DNA of 64,000 nucleotides from Lichenicola cladoniae (GCF_013201075.1 NZ_CP053708.1:46001-110000), one strand, 5' to 3'; shown: positions 53,232 to 63,023, counted from the stretch's first letter. Program-made: numbers and translations. The notes: generated from the sequence alone by a model not told the origin.

Positions 53232-55076
53232 TCAGGCAGTGATGTTGATGCGGCTCGACGATCGCTGGACGAGACCCGGCGATATCGATCCCGTCGGGCC
53301 GGGGTCGGTCTCGCCTGCGTCCGGATAAGTGTCGGAAGTCCGGCCGTTTTGGGAAAAGCCACTGGCCGGATCGCGGCCACCACCACCCGCCTGCGCATCG
53401 GCGCCCTGAAAGCCCGACATGTCGACGTTCGTTCCGGCATCCGTTTGCGATGCCGACGCCGTGTCCTGTATTCGTTCGATGACCGACGGCGATGCAGGAT
53501 GACCGGGAGCGGCGGCCGGGACGGCTGCAAGCCCGAGCTCGAAGCTGAGATGGCGGCCCGCCGAAGGGATCGATGCAGCGTCGAGTGCCGCGTGCAGCTG
53601 CGCCTGATCGCCCATGAGACTGCGCAGTGTCCCCGCCTCGCTGGCGGTAACGACGATCCGGACCGCTCCGTTCACGGTCCGGTCGAGCTGGATGTGGACT
53701 GTCCCAAGTTCCTTCGGATGAAGGGTCAGCGTCATCTGGCTGCTGCCGTCGGGCCCGGTGGCCAGCGTCAGCAGTGAATTCCCGACCTGTGCCGGAGCGC
53801 CGGCGCCCCCGCCAGGATCCGTCACATTCGGCTGTGCAAGAGCTTCCGGCCCCGGTGCCGAACCGGGCTGCGGTGCTGTTCCGGATCCGACCGGCATGGT
53901 GGTGATCTCGGGCGTGCCCGGTGCGATCAGCGCCATACCGGCCAGGTCCAAGGCTTCCTTCGCAGGCTTGGACTTCAGTGGATCGATCTCGCCTGCTAGA
54001 TCGAGGTCCGGTGATGAACGCTGCAGTCTTGTCGCGTTCCGTGCAGGGAGTGGGGCATCGACAAGCGGGTTCAGAGGGTCTGCAACTTGATGTCCCGGAT
54101 CTTGCTCGGCAAGAACGACCGGGTCCGGCGGTGTGGTCGGGGAAGCCGCCATCGGCACGTAGGTCACGGTCAGGGAAATGCCGGCGCCACCGGTTTTCGG
54201 CGCCGCATCGTGACGGCCTCCCGGGTCTGCGACGCCGACGGGCATGACGGTCACGGGTGCCGTTGCAGATAGCTCCGTGGGGGTTCGGTTTCCCTGTGGC
54301 GATACGAACGGGGTCGACAGATCGAAGGACGATCGGGTTGTGGCCGGCGGGGGCCTATCGCTTGCCGCCTGCAGATGCAGGCTCCGAACATCGCCATCAT
54401 TGGCCATCGGTGGCGTTGCGGGTAACGTCGTTGGATCAGGCTGGATTTGAGGCGACGCGTTCGACTGGGGCGTCGGCATGGTCGCACTCGATGTCGGGTC
54501 GGGCGGTGCCTCAGCGTGGATACGGGACGGTTTTCTGGCCGCCCCGGGCTTCTGATCGACGTCATGTCTCTTGATGTTGTCCGCAACCTTTGCGGTGTTG
54601 GCCGGACGAGCCGCCGCCGTCCCGGGATGTTCCAAAACATCGGCAACTGGTTTCGGTGGCGGACCGGACCGTTGATCGTCTGCCGACAGACTCGGGGCCG
54701 TTGATTTGTCGGCCGCTGGTGGTTGCAGGCGGCCTGCCTCCGGTTCGAGCCGCGACACGCTCGTATGTCCGCTTGGCTGCGGAGACGGAGTTGCGGAGTC
54801 CGTTGTTCCGACAAGTCCGGCTCGGGGTTTCGATGCCTGCATGTATGGGGACGGTACAGCTGGCTCATTAAGATCCAGTGAAGATAAGCCGCCTGGCTTT
54901 TCAGGAGGTCCTGTCATGGCGCCCGCGTCCGGGGTTCCAGACCAGATCGCCGAGAGATGCGCGGCGAACCGGGCCGTAGTGTTGTTGGACGTCGCGTTTG
55001 TTCCGGCGGGGCTGGAAAGAACGTTGGCGATCCTTGTTGCGATAGAATGAAGCGGATCTGGTTGAGTGGCTGACAT
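53232..55076 (-). CDS. fliK: Flagellar hook-length control protein FliK
   Basis: The 614-residue protein has a long, Pro/Thr/Ser-rich, disordered N-terminal region that acts as a ruler, then a C-terminal Flg_hook domain with TLTLHPKELGTVHIQLDRT and RSLMGDQAQLHAALDAA. FliK stops hook growth by switching export specificity. AGGAG lies 7 bases before the ATG. A sigma-54 promoter lies just upstream. Confidence 0.88.
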   Translation of the reverse strand: MSATQPDPLHSIATRIANVLSSPAGTNATSNNTTARFAAHLSAIWSGTPDAGAMTGPPEKPGGLSSLDLNEPAVPSPYMQASKPRAGLVGTTDSATPSPQPSGHTSVSRLEPEAGRLQPPAADKSTAPSLSADDQRSGPPPKPVADVLEHPGTAAARPANTAKVADNIKRHDVDQKPGAARKPSRIHAEAPPDPTSSATMPTPQSNASPQIQPDPTTLPATPPMANDGDVRSLHLQAASDRPPPATTRSSFDLSTPFVSPQGNRTPTELSATAPVTVMPVGVADPGGRHDAAPKTGGAGISLTVTYVPMAASPTTPPDPVVLAEQDPGHQVADPLNPLVDAPLPARNATRLQRSSPDLDLAGEIDPLKSKPAKEALDLAGMALIAPGTPEITTMPVGSGTAPQPGSAPGPEALAQPNVTDPGGGAGAPAQVGNSLLTLATGPDGSSQMTLTLHPKELGTVHIQLDRTVNGAVRIVVTASEAGTLRSLMGDQAQLHAALDAASIPSAGRHLSFELGLAAVPAAAPGHPASPSVIERIQDTASASQTDAGTNVDMSGFQGADAQAGGGGRDPASGFSQNGRTSDTYPDAGETDPGPTGSISPGLVQRSSSRINITA

Positions 55077-55101
55077 GAGACGCTCCTATATCCGGTCGAT
55101 G

Positions 55102-55117
55102 TGCAAGACACAGGCCA
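55102..55117 (-). promoter_or_regulatory. Sigma-54 promoter of fliK-flgD
   Basis: On the minus strand TGGCCTG-TGTC-TTGCA matches the sigma-54 consensus TGGCACG-N4-TTGCA, with GG and GC exactly 10 bases apart. It lies 26 bases upstream of the fliK start. FlbD is the probable activator. Confidence 0.75.
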
Positions 55118-55269
55118 CATCAACATATGCGTCGGCTCAGGCGACGGGGTACATCATAGTGCGCGGGAGGGGCAAGAACTGCCCGGCATAAACTGCCGCC
55201 CGGCACGGAATTCGTTTGTTCTTCATGCGGATGAACATGGCAAAACCGCTGCTAGCCGCCCCTTTGACT

Positions 55270-55285
55270 TGGCACGGTTTCTGCA
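55270..55285 (+). promoter_or_regulatory. Sigma-54 promoter of flgE
   Basis: TGGCACG-GTTT-CTGCA matches the sigma-54 consensus with one change and the required GG-N10-GC spacing. It lies about 50 bases upstream of flgE and points away from the fliK promoter, so the two form a divergent pair with shared upstream DNA. Confidence 0.8.
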
Positions 55286-55334
55286 AATCCAGGGTTGAGC
55301 ACGCTTCTTGGGGTGCGCAGTTAGGAAACCAGAC

Positions 55335-56660
55335 ATGTCGATCATGGGCGCACTCAACACGGCCGTTAGCGGCTTGTCCGCGCAGTCGCACGCATTCACC
55401 GATATCAGCAACAATATCTCGAACAGTCAGACCGTCGGCTACAAGGCGACGAACACCAATTTTTCGGACTACGTCCTGACGTCCGGTGCGGCCCAGGGCA
55501 CGGCCGGAACGGTCCTGGCCACGACCGCTTCGCAGAATGAAGCGCAAGGCACGATCACATCAAGCTCCAATGCTCTGGCACTGGCTGTGTCGGGGCGGGG
55601 GTTCTTTTCGGTCAATGAGGAAAGCGGCGACTCGACCACGGGTGTCAAGGCGTTCAAGGATACCGCCTTCTATACAAGGAACGGTGATTTTACCGAGAAC
55701 AATCTTGGCTACCTGGTCAACTCGTCGAATGAATACCTGAACGGCTACATGGTTGATTCGAAGGGCGTGCTCAACACAAATTCTCTGCAGACCATCAATG
55801 TCGCGGACGTTACGTTCCGCCCGACTCAGACCACCACGATAACCGATGCGGCGACTTTACCTGGCTCCGTCGCCGCCGGGGATACGTCAGCGACAAGTAG
55901 TGCGGTCAACTCGACGATCTCGGTCTATGACTCGACTGGCACGCCTCATAGCCTCGCGATCAATTGGGCCTATTCACCAGCCGACGCGTCATGGACGGTC
56001 TCAGGTACGCTGGATGGCGCGTCAACGCCGAACACTTCGGCGAAGGTCAAGTTCGACGCGAACGGCCTGATCAGCTCGGTTGCGCAGCAGAACAATATCG
56101 GCACCTCGCCGGCAACATACGGCGCCGCGACGACGACCAGCGGAGCCGCCGCAACTCTGATGCTACCGGCGACGTTCGGCGGTGTTTCGCAGCCGATGAC
56201 GATTTCGCTCGGCGCAGTCGGGTCTTCATCCGGCACGACGATGCAGACAAACACGGCCGGGACGGGTGCGGCCGCAACCGTTCGCAGCGATAGTATCACG
56301 TCGGGCGTATTCACGAAGATCTCGATGACGTCCGATGGGAATATCCTGGCATCGTTCGATAATAATCAGACTCAACTTGTCGGAAAAGTTCCTCTTGCGA
56401 TGTTTGCTGACGCAAACGCGCTCTCGGCGTCCGACGGCGAGGCCTTTACCGCGACGTCCGGATCCGGTGCCGCAGTCATCACCCTGGCCGGAAAGAACGG
56501 CGCAGGCGATCTCGAGATAGGGTCTGTGGAGAACTCCACCACCAGCCTCGATACCGACCTCACCAAACTCATCACGGCGCAGCAGGCCTACGGTGCGAGT
56601 GCCAAGGTGGTGACCACCGCCAACGAGATGCTGCAGACCGTGCTGTCCATGAAGCAATAA
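55335..56660 (+). CDS. flgE: Flagellar hook protein FlgE
   Basis: The 441-residue protein has the axial-protein N-terminus MGALNTAVSGLSAQSHAF (near the start), the NISNSQTVGYKAT motif, a variable Thr/Ser-rich centre and the C-terminal helix LTKLITAQQAYGASAKVVTT. It forms the hook. The start at 55335 has AGGAAA upstream and matches the family N-terminus; a start nine codons earlier does not. Confidence 0.95.
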   Translation: MSIMGALNTAVSGLSAQSHAFTDISNNISNSQTVGYKATNTNFSDYVLTSGAAQGTAGTVLATTASQNEAQGTITSSSNALALAVSGRGFFSVNEESGDSTTGVKAFKDTAFYTRNGDFTENNLGYLVNSSNEYLNGYMVDSKGVLNTNSLQTINVADVTFRPTQTTTITDAATLPGSVAAGDTSATSSAVNSTISVYDSTGTPHSLAINWAYSPADASWTVSGTLDGASTPNTSAKVKFDANGLISSVAQQNNIGTSPATYGAATTTSGAAATLMLPATFGGVSQPMTISLGAVGSSSGTTMQTNTAGTGAAATVRSDSITSGVFTKISMTSDGNILASFDNNQTQLVGKVPLAMFADANALSASDGEAFTATSGSGAAVITLAGKNGAGDLEIGSVENSTTSLDTDLTKLITAQQAYGASAKVVTTANEMLQTVLSMKQ

Positions 56661-56740
56661 TTTTTACCGTTCATTAAGGATCGACATGCATCCTGGATAC
56701 GGTTTCAGGAAGCGCGTGTCGAACCGGTCGAGGATTTTGC

Positions 56741-58276
56741 ATGAGCCTCAGCTCGTCGTTGTCGATTGCTTCAAGCGGCCTGTCGGCGCTTCAGGCGGAA
56801 TTGGCGGTCGCATCGCAGAATGTCGCGAATGCCGGTACTGCGGGTTATGCGAAGGAGACGGCGTCCGTCTCTTCCCGTACCTCCGGGGGGCAGCCGGGCG
56901 GCGTGCTGACCGGGTTGACCGGGAGGGTCGTCGATACTGCGCTGGAGGCCAGCCTGTATGCGCAGAACGCGACAGTGGCGGCCCTGATCGCGACCAACAC
57001 CAATCTGGCCCCCATTCTGGCGCTGCAGGGCTCGACCAGCTCCCTGCCTGGCATAAGCGGGACACTGTCCGATACCGTCGGTAACCTGCAGACGAGCCTG
57101 ATCTCGCTGGAAGCGGACCCGACCAATGCGGCCGGGCAGCAGGCGGTGCTGGCAGCTGCGGGATCGCTGGCATCGAACATTCGAACGACCGCGAATGCCT
57201 ACCAGACCCAGCGCCAGACTGCGCAGGATGCGGCCCTCGATGACGTGGCGACCGCGAATGCCAGTCTCGCGTCGATCGGGTCGTTGTCCGACCGGATCGC
57301 CCAGGGCCGGATCACCGGGATCAGCACCGCCGACCTCGAGAACCAGCGCGCGGTGGCCATGACTTCGCTGTCGAATGTCCTGTCCGTTCAGTTCAAGGAG
57401 ACGGCGAACGGTGACATGCTGGTCAGCACGGCGAACGGTCTCTCCCTGCCCACCCGTTCGACCGAAGGACCGCTTGCGACGTCGGATGCGACCGTCACCG
57501 TGTCGAGCGTCTATCCGGATTCGATCCCGGCGATCACCCTCGATGGCCGGGATGTCACCAGCAGCCTGACCGGTGGTGCCCTCGGCGCCAACATCGTGCT
57601 CCGGGACACCACGCTGCCGACCATGCAGGCCGAACTGGACTCGTTCTCCCAAACTTTGGCCTCACGGTTCGACAGCCAGGGTCTTACCCTGTTCACCGAT
57701 GGCAGTGGCAACCTGCCCGGCAGCGGCGGTACGGGACCGTCGCCGGCCGGTCAGGTCGGTTTTGCCAACGTCATCCAGGTCAATCCCGCCGTTTCGGCCA
57801 ATCCCAGCATCGTGCGCGACGGCAGTCACGACGTCACCGGCACCACCACCGGCGCGTCCGGCTTCACCGTCAATGCCGGCCGCGGGACGGCGGATACGAC
57901 CCTGATCGACAGGCTGCTCGACTTTACCCTCGGGGCCCAGGTTCAGCTGGGGGTGACACAGCCATCGGCCAGTTCGACCGGTCTCGGGCTGAACGGCGCG
58001 TTGTCGTCGCCATACTCCGGTGGCGGGAGCCTGACGTCGCTGGCCTCGACGCTGACCGGCGCGCAGGCGTCGACGATCAACCAGGTCACGACCGGACTGG
58101 CTAGCGAGACCGTCATCCAGACCTCGCTCGGTGCCAAGGTGGCGTCGGTATCGGGAGTTTCGGTGGATGACGAGATGTCGTCGATCGTCGCGTTGCAGAA
58201 TGCGTATGCGGCGAACGCCAAGGTGATTGCAGCGGTTCAGTCGATGTTCTCCGCCCTGCTCAACGCGACGAACTGA
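56741..58276 (+). CDS. flgK: Flagellar hook-associated protein FlgK
   Basis: The 511-residue protein starts with the axial motif LSIASSGLSALQAELAVASQN and AGTAGYAKE and ends with SVDDEMSSIVALQNAYAANA and QSMFSALLNATN, as in FlgK (HAP1), the first junction protein between hook and filament. A GAGG site precedes the ATG. It is 80 bases after flgE. Confidence 0.92.
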   Translation: MSLSSSLSIASSGLSALQAELAVASQNVANAGTAGYAKETASVSSRTSGGQPGGVLTGLTGRVVDTALEASLYAQNATVAALIATNTNLAPILALQGSTSSLPGISGTLSDTVGNLQTSLISLEADPTNAAGQQAVLAAAGSLASNIRTTANAYQTQRQTAQDAALDDVATANASLASIGSLSDRIAQGRITGISTADLENQRAVAMTSLSNVLSVQFKETANGDMLVSTANGLSLPTRSTEGPLATSDATVTVSSVYPDSIPAITLDGRDVTSSLTGGALGANIVLRDTTLPTMQAELDSFSQTLASRFDSQGLTLFTDGSGNLPGSGGTGPSPAGQVGFANVIQVNPAVSANPSIVRDGSHDVTGTTTGASGFTVNAGRGTADTTLIDRLLDFTLGAQVQLGVTQPSASSTGLGLNGALSSPYSGGGSLTSLASTLTGAQASTINQVTTGLASETVIQTSLGAKVASVSGVSVDDEMSSIVALQNAYAANAKVIAAVQSMFSALLNATN

Positions 58277-58283
58277 GACGATC

Positions 58284-59357
58284 ATGACCATACAGAACGC
58301 GGCCACGGCGCCCATGTCGATGTTGCTGCTGACCGAGGCGGTCGATCGACTGACGGCACAGAACGCGTCGCTGCAAGGCCAGCTCACGTCCGGTGTCGTT
58401 TCGGACAGCTATGCGGGTCTCGGCGATCAGCGCATCGTGGCGCTCAGCCTGCAACCACAAATCACCAAGGTGGTGGCGTGGCAAGGCAACATCACGTCTG
58501 CACAAAACACGCTGAGCGTCACCCAGACAGTGATGTCGCGGATCGCGACGATCACGAGCAATCTGCAGACATCGCTGATCGGCCTGCAGGGCAATACCAC
58601 CGCGATCAATGTCTCGCTCGCCGCCTCGCAGGCTCGGCAATCCTTGACCGAGCTGGCCTCGCTGCTCAATACGCAGAACGGGTCGCAATATGTGTTTGGC
58701 GGCAATGCTTCGGACACGGCGCCTGTTCCAGACCCGTCATCCGTCACCAGCAGCAGCTTCTTCCAGACGATCGCAGCCAGCGTGGCCGGTGTGGCGACCA
58801 ATGGTGCTGCGGCGACAGAAACTGCAAGCGTGGCGGCGGCCTCCGACAACAGTCCCGGGCAGTCGGTCTTTTCGAGTGCCCTCAGCGTCGATACGACCAC
58901 GGCTGCCGCGACCGGTCATAGTGTCACGGTGGGGGACCAGCAGCACGTCACGGTGGGGTTCGTTGCCACGCAAGGGGGTGCGGCCAGCGCGACGTCGACA
59001 GGCTCTTCCATTCGCGACCTGATGCGAGGACTTGCGGTGGTCGGCAGCCTCGACCAGGCCAACGCATCGAGTAGCGGTTTCTCGACCCTGGTAGCCGATA
59101 CGGCGTCCCAGATGCAAGCCGTCAGCAGTAGCCTGAACCTCACGGTCGCCTCACTGGGTCAGACACAGGCGCAAATGGCCAGTCAAGGCAATTCGCTCGG
59201 GCAGCTCGGCGATGCGCTGACGAAGCAGCTCGGCCTCGTCAAGGATAGCGATCCGGCAGCCCTGTCCGTCCAGTTGACGATGACGCAGAACCAGTTGCAG
59301 GCGTCCTATAGCCTGATCGCCGACATGAAGGGCATGTCGCTGGCCGCATATCTCTGA
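58284..59357 (+). CDS. flgL: Flagellar hook-filament junction protein FlgL
   Basis: The 357-residue flagellin-like protein has an N-terminal helix region (TEAVDRLTAQNASLQGQLTS), the GSQYVFGGNAS segment typical of FlgL and a C-terminal helix (LTMTQNQLQASYSLIADMKG). It is the second junction protein (HAP3). The chosen ATG lies 7 bases after the flgK stop; a longer frame reaches into flgK. Confidence 0.9.
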   Translation: MTIQNAATAPMSMLLLTEAVDRLTAQNASLQGQLTSGVVSDSYAGLGDQRIVALSLQPQITKVVAWQGNITSAQNTLSVTQTVMSRIATITSNLQTSLIGLQGNTTAINVSLAASQARQSLTELASLLNTQNGSQYVFGGNASDTAPVPDPSSVTSSSFFQTIAASVAGVATNGAAATETASVAAASDNSPGQSVFSSALSVDTTTAAATGHSVTVGDQQHVTVGFVATQGGAASATSTGSSIRDLMRGLAVVGSLDQANASSSGFSTLVADTASQMQAVSSSLNLTVASLGQTQAQMASQGNSLGQLGDALTKQLGLVKDSDPAALSVQLTMTQNQLQASYSLIADMKGMSLAAYL

Positions 59358-59441
59358 GTTCCAAAAGGGTTTGTTAATCTAATGGGGTCATGGTCCGCCT
59401 GCGTCGGCGGCGATCGGGTTGTCGCGAGAATACGGTGCTGC

Positions 59442-59846
59442 ATGTCTCATCTCGTTCTGGAACTACGGCAGGGTGAGATGATGGTCGTCAACGGAGCGAC
59501 CATACTGTTCCGAAACAAGTGCCGGATCGAGCTGGTGTCCCATGCACGTTTCCTGTTCGGCAAGCAGATCATGGTCGCTCAGGAAGCGGAAACGTCGATG
59601 CGGCGTTTGTACTATAAGCTCCAGATTGCCTATGTCGGTCCCGTGGAAGACCGTGCCGGGGCAACCGACGATACCCGCGCCCGGTTGGCCGAGTTGCAGC
59701 GGGCGGTGGTTGGCGATGCCGCAATCACGCTGGGCGCTGTCGCGGATGCCTTCGAAGCCGAAGACTTCTATAAGGCGCTGAAGCTCCTGCGGATGATGAT
59801 ACGCGATGAAAAGACGGATACGATCTCTGAATCCGAAAGGTCATAG
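59442..59846 (+). CDS. flbT: Flagellin biosynthesis repressor FlbT
   Basis: The 134-residue protein has the FlbT pattern LVLELRQGEMMVVNGATILFRNK (opening part) and RIELVSHARFLFGKQIM, then a helical C-terminus (YKALKLLRMMIRDE). FlbT binds the 5' region of flagellin mRNA and lowers its translation until the hook is done. It lies directly upstream of flagellin. The ribosome-binding site is weak. Confidence 0.9.
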   Translation: MSHLVLELRQGEMMVVNGATILFRNKCRIELVSHARFLFGKQIMVAQEAETSMRRLYYKLQIAYVGPVEDRAGATDDTRARLAELQRAVVGDAAITLGAVADAFEAEDFYKALKLLRMMIRDEKTDTISESERS

Positions 59847-59906
59847 ACACTCCATTAATCTTTTCATGGTGTGCTGATGATCTAGTTATTTACAGGAGAC
59901 ATCACC

Positions 59907-61193
59907 GTGACATTGTCGATCAATACCAACACGGCCGCGATGGCGGCGCTCGAATCCTTGTCGGCGACGACCGCCGCATTGAACGCCACCGAAAGCCAGG
60001 TCTCAACCGGCAAGAAGGTCTCCTCCGCATCCGACAACCCGGCGATTTATGCAATCTCGCAGTCGATGATGGGTAATATTTCCGGCCTCTCGGCTGTATC
60101 CGACAGCCTTGCTTTCGGCTCTCAGGTCGTGAACACGGCCAGCAAGGCGTCTGCCGACATCATCGCGACGTTACAGACACTGCAAGCTTCCGTCACCACG
60201 GCCAGTACGACCGGTATTTCGCTCTCGACGATGCAGAGCCAAGTGTCCAATGCGTTGAACCAGATCAATGACTACGCGCGAAACTCGACCTTCAACGGCA
60301 TCAACCTTCTGACCTCGGCGTCTGACGCCGGGAGCACGGTTACGAATGCAAACCTGAACGTCGTGACAGGGTTGCAAGGCAATGTGCTTACCGTCGCCAA
60401 TCAGGCAACGGCGACGACACCTAATGCGGTGACTCTGACTGATGCACTCGGGCTAACGACCGGAATGTCGGCGAATGGCACGGTGATCGCAAACGGAACG
60501 GCCGCAGCCGGACAGACAGCCCAGTCGATCCTCACTGGCGCCGCCACGGGTCTGAATATCAGCACCAGCCCCGATCTGGCCGCCACCGATTTCGCAGCTG
60601 GGAACAACGTCGTCCTGACCAACGGCGATGGGACGACGACGACGTTCGAATTCGGCGACGGCACAACCGCTGCGCAGTCTGTGGAAACATCCGGAGCGAC
60701 CGCGAATCATGTCGTGGTGGTGCTGGTCGATGCAACCACCCAGTCGACAAGTACGATGCTGGGTAGCCTAGTGTCGGCGATGAATAATAATGGCTATAAT
60801 GCGGTTACCCAGAGCAATGGGTCGATCGACGTGACTGGTCAGGGGGTTACCGCTTCCAAAAGCAACCTGGCAGCTGGCGGTGCCACCAGCATCGATGATG
60901 GAACGGCGCTGAGTGCCAGCGAGGCCGTGATCACCACAATCCAGAGTGCGATTACCAAGATGACCGGCATCAGTGGCAACCTGGGCGCGACGACGCAGCA
61001 GATCACCGGGATGCAGAGTTTCACCAGCGATCTCAGCGATGCGTTGACGTCGGGCGTCGGTGCTTTGACCGATGCGGACCTGTCGGCGACAAGCGCCAGG
61101 CTGACATCGCTGCAGACGAAGCAGCAGTTGGCGATCCAGTCGCTGTCGATCGCGAATTCGCAGTCCTCGTCTATCCTCTCGCTGTTCCGCTAG
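59907..61193 (+). CDS. Flagellin
   Basis: The 428-residue flagellin has the conserved D0/D1 N-terminus (SINTNTAAMAALESLSAT, QVSTGKKVSSASDNPAIYAIS) and C-terminus (TSLQTKQQLAIQSLSIANSQ and LSLFR). The central Thr/Ala/Gly-rich D2/D3 region is variable and likely surface exposed. The GTG start follows AGGAG by 8 bases. It is flanked by its two regulators flbT and flaF. Thr/Ser-rich outer domains are frequent sites of flagellin modification. Confidence 0.95.
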   Translation: MTLSINTNTAAMAALESLSATTAALNATESQVSTGKKVSSASDNPAIYAISQSMMGNISGLSAVSDSLAFGSQVVNTASKASADIIATLQTLQASVTTASTTGISLSTMQSQVSNALNQINDYARNSTFNGINLLTSASDAGSTVTNANLNVVTGLQGNVLTVANQATATTPNAVTLTDALGLTTGMSANGTVIANGTAAAGQTAQSILTGAATGLNISTSPDLAATDFAAGNNVVLTNGDGTTTTFEFGDGTTAAQSVETSGATANHVVVVLVDATTQSTSTMLGSLVSAMNNNGYNAVTQSNGSIDVTGQGVTASKSNLAAGGATSIDDGTALSASEAVITTIQSAITKMTGISGNLGATTQQITGMQSFTSDLSDALTSGVGALTDADLSATSARLTSLQTKQQLAIQSLSIANSQSSSILSLFR

Positions 61194-61260
61194 CTGCTCT
61201 GCAACGGGCCGGGCGTTCGGCGCTCGGCCTGTCCCTGCCATCGAATGAACGGGTTCATCC

Positions 61261-61653
61261 ATGAAGTACGGCGCCAGCCAGTATCGACGATCGGAAGGTG
61301 GCGCGCTATCGCCGCGAGAGACCGAGGCGGCGGCTTTCGTCTTCGTGAACCGGATGCTGTCGGAACATGGTGACGCTCTCACGCGCATGCGGGCCCTGGC
61401 CAAGAACCAGCAGCTCTGGTCGATGCTGCTGAAGGATATCGGCAGCTCTAGCAATGGCTTGCCGGACATCCTCAAGGCGGACCTTGCCACGGTCGGCTTC
61501 TGGGCGGTCCGGACCAGTATAGCCTCCATGGGTGACGATCGCCCGGTCACCGCGCTCTTGCAGGTCAACGAGGACATGATCGCAGGACTTCGCACCGCTC
61601 GGGAGGATTCGGGCCCTGTCCCCGCCCATATGAGGCTTGTTATGGCTGGCTAG
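61261..61653 (+). CDS. flaF: Flagellin biosynthesis regulator FlaF
   Basis: The 130-residue protein has the FlaF pattern: an N-terminal YRRSEGGALSPRETEAAAF, then ALAKNQQLWSMLLKDI and LPDILKADLATVGFWAVRTS. FlaF is needed for flagellin synthesis or secretion and opposes FlbT. It follows flagellin by 67 bases. Confidence 0.9.
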   Translation: MKYGASQYRRSEGGALSPRETEAAAFVFVNRMLSEHGDALTRMRALAKNQQLWSMLLKDIGSSSNGLPDILKADLATVGFWAVRTSIASMGDDRPVTALLQVNEDMIAGLRTAREDSGPVPAHMRLVMAG

Positions 61654-61740
61654 GCACGTCGCCCCGATTTGCCTGGCCATCCTCGCCGGGGGCATAATAG
61701 GTGGGCCGCACTTCAGGCGGTGCCACAGGAAGTGCCCGAC

Positions 61741-62859
61741 ATGACCAGTTACGCGTCGCTGTTTGTGGGTGATCCGGCGCCCTGGTTCCGGCAGCGCTGC
61801 ACGACCCATCACGGTGACTACACGTTCGACATGACCGGTGGTCGTTACATAGTGCTCTACCTGTTCGTCTCGTCGGGCGATCCACTGACGCACGCTGCAT
61901 TGCGGGTCATCACCGAAAATCGCCAGTTGTTCGATGACAGGCAGGCAAGCTTCTTTGGGGTCAGCGCCGATCCTGCAGACGAGAGCCAGGCGAGGCTTCA
62001 GGCGGATCTGCCCGGCATCCGGTATTTTTTCGATCATGACGGACTGGTTGGGCGGCTGTACGGTAGCCGTTCGGTTCAGCAGGCTGGGCCTGACGCGGAT
62101 GGCGAGGGCCGTAACCTCTGGTACGTGCTCGATCCGCTGCTCAGGGTCCGTGGGGTTTTCGTGGATGACCCGGACGCGGCGGTTCGGATCGTCGAACTGT
62201 TGGGGCGTCTGCCGTCGCTCGATGTGCCGACACCTGAACAGCCGGTTCCGGTGCTGATGCTGCCGGACGTGTTCGAGCCTGAGTTTTGCAGCAGGTTGAT
62301 CGACTACTACGAGACGTCCGAGAGCCAGCCGTCCGGGGTGTTCACCCAGGGCGCAGACGGCCCGTCCCGGATAGTGACCGATACCGGCTTCAAGCGCCGG
62401 CGGGATTGTCAGGTTCGTCACCGTGGCCTGGTCGAACAGATACAGGCGCGGATCGTTCGGAGGGTGGTACCCGAGATCCGAAAAGCCTATCAGTTCGAGG
62501 CGACCGAACTCGAGCGGCTGATCCTGGCATCCTATGATTCCAGCGATCGTGGATGCTTCGGGGCGCACCGGGATAACACCGTCAAAGCGACCGAGCATCG
62601 CCGCTTTGCCGTGTCGATCAACCTGAACGAAGGCTTTGAAGGCGGTGAGCTTGTGTTTCCCGAGTTCAGTCGACGCGGGTTCAAGCCGGGTACCGGCGGC
62701 GCGATCATCTTCGCCTGTTCGCTCATGCACCTGGTCACGCCGGTAACAGCCGGTCGGCGGCTGGCTTGCCTGCCATTCGTCTATGACGCGGAAGCGGCGA
62801 AGCTGAAGAAGGCAAATCGGGCGCTGGCGGCTCGTGCTGCTGAAAGTCCGGTCGCGTAG
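61741..62859 (+). CDS. Peroxiredoxin-like / 2-oxoglutarate-Fe(II) oxygenase fusion
   Basis: The 372-residue protein joins two domains. Residues 1-150 look like an AhpC/TSA peroxiredoxin fold (VGDPAPWF, IVLYLFVSSGDPLTHAAL, FFGVSAD) but the peroxidatic Cys position is occupied by GDPLT. Residues 170-372 form a prolyl-4-hydroxylase-like dioxygenase with His276-x-Asp278 (AHRDN), distal His330 (MHLVTPV) and 2-oxoglutarate-binding Arg340. The iron site is complete, so hydroxylation of a protein side chain is plausible. It lies 87 bases after flaF; flagellin is an attractive but unproven substrate. The start has GGAAG upstream. Confidence 0.8.
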   Translation: MTSYASLFVGDPAPWFRQRCTTHHGDYTFDMTGGRYIVLYLFVSSGDPLTHAALRVITENRQLFDDRQASFFGVSADPADESQARLQADLPGIRYFFDHDGLVGRLYGSRSVQQAGPDADGEGRNLWYVLDPLLRVRGVFVDDPDAAVRIVELLGRLPSLDVPTPEQPVPVLMLPDVFEPEFCSRLIDYYETSESQPSGVFTQGADGPSRIVTDTGFKRRRDCQVRHRGLVEQIQARIVRRVVPEIRKAYQFEATELERLILASYDSSDRGCFGAHRDNTVKATEHRRFAVSINLNEGFEGGELVFPEFSRRGFKPGTGGAIIFACSLMHLVTPVTAGRRLACLPFVYDAEAAKLKKANRALAARAAESPVA

Positions 62860-63023
62860 CCCCAGTGCTCCATCCTTCCGGTATTCGGATGCCGTTGCAC
62901 ACCCGAAATGTCGGGCGACATCAAGGCCGATCGAGCGTGGATGACCGTCCTCCCCTGCATATGGCGGCCACACAGTCGGGCTGGCTTTCGGAGGCGTTTC
63001 GCAAGCGAAGCGCTGCTCCCACT

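Noticed and set aside
62997..63016. GC-rich palindrome just upstream of the clpB promoter
   Set aside because: The stem is imperfect and would leave a 2-base loop, so it is unlikely to be a functional RNA hairpin; no regulator is suggested.
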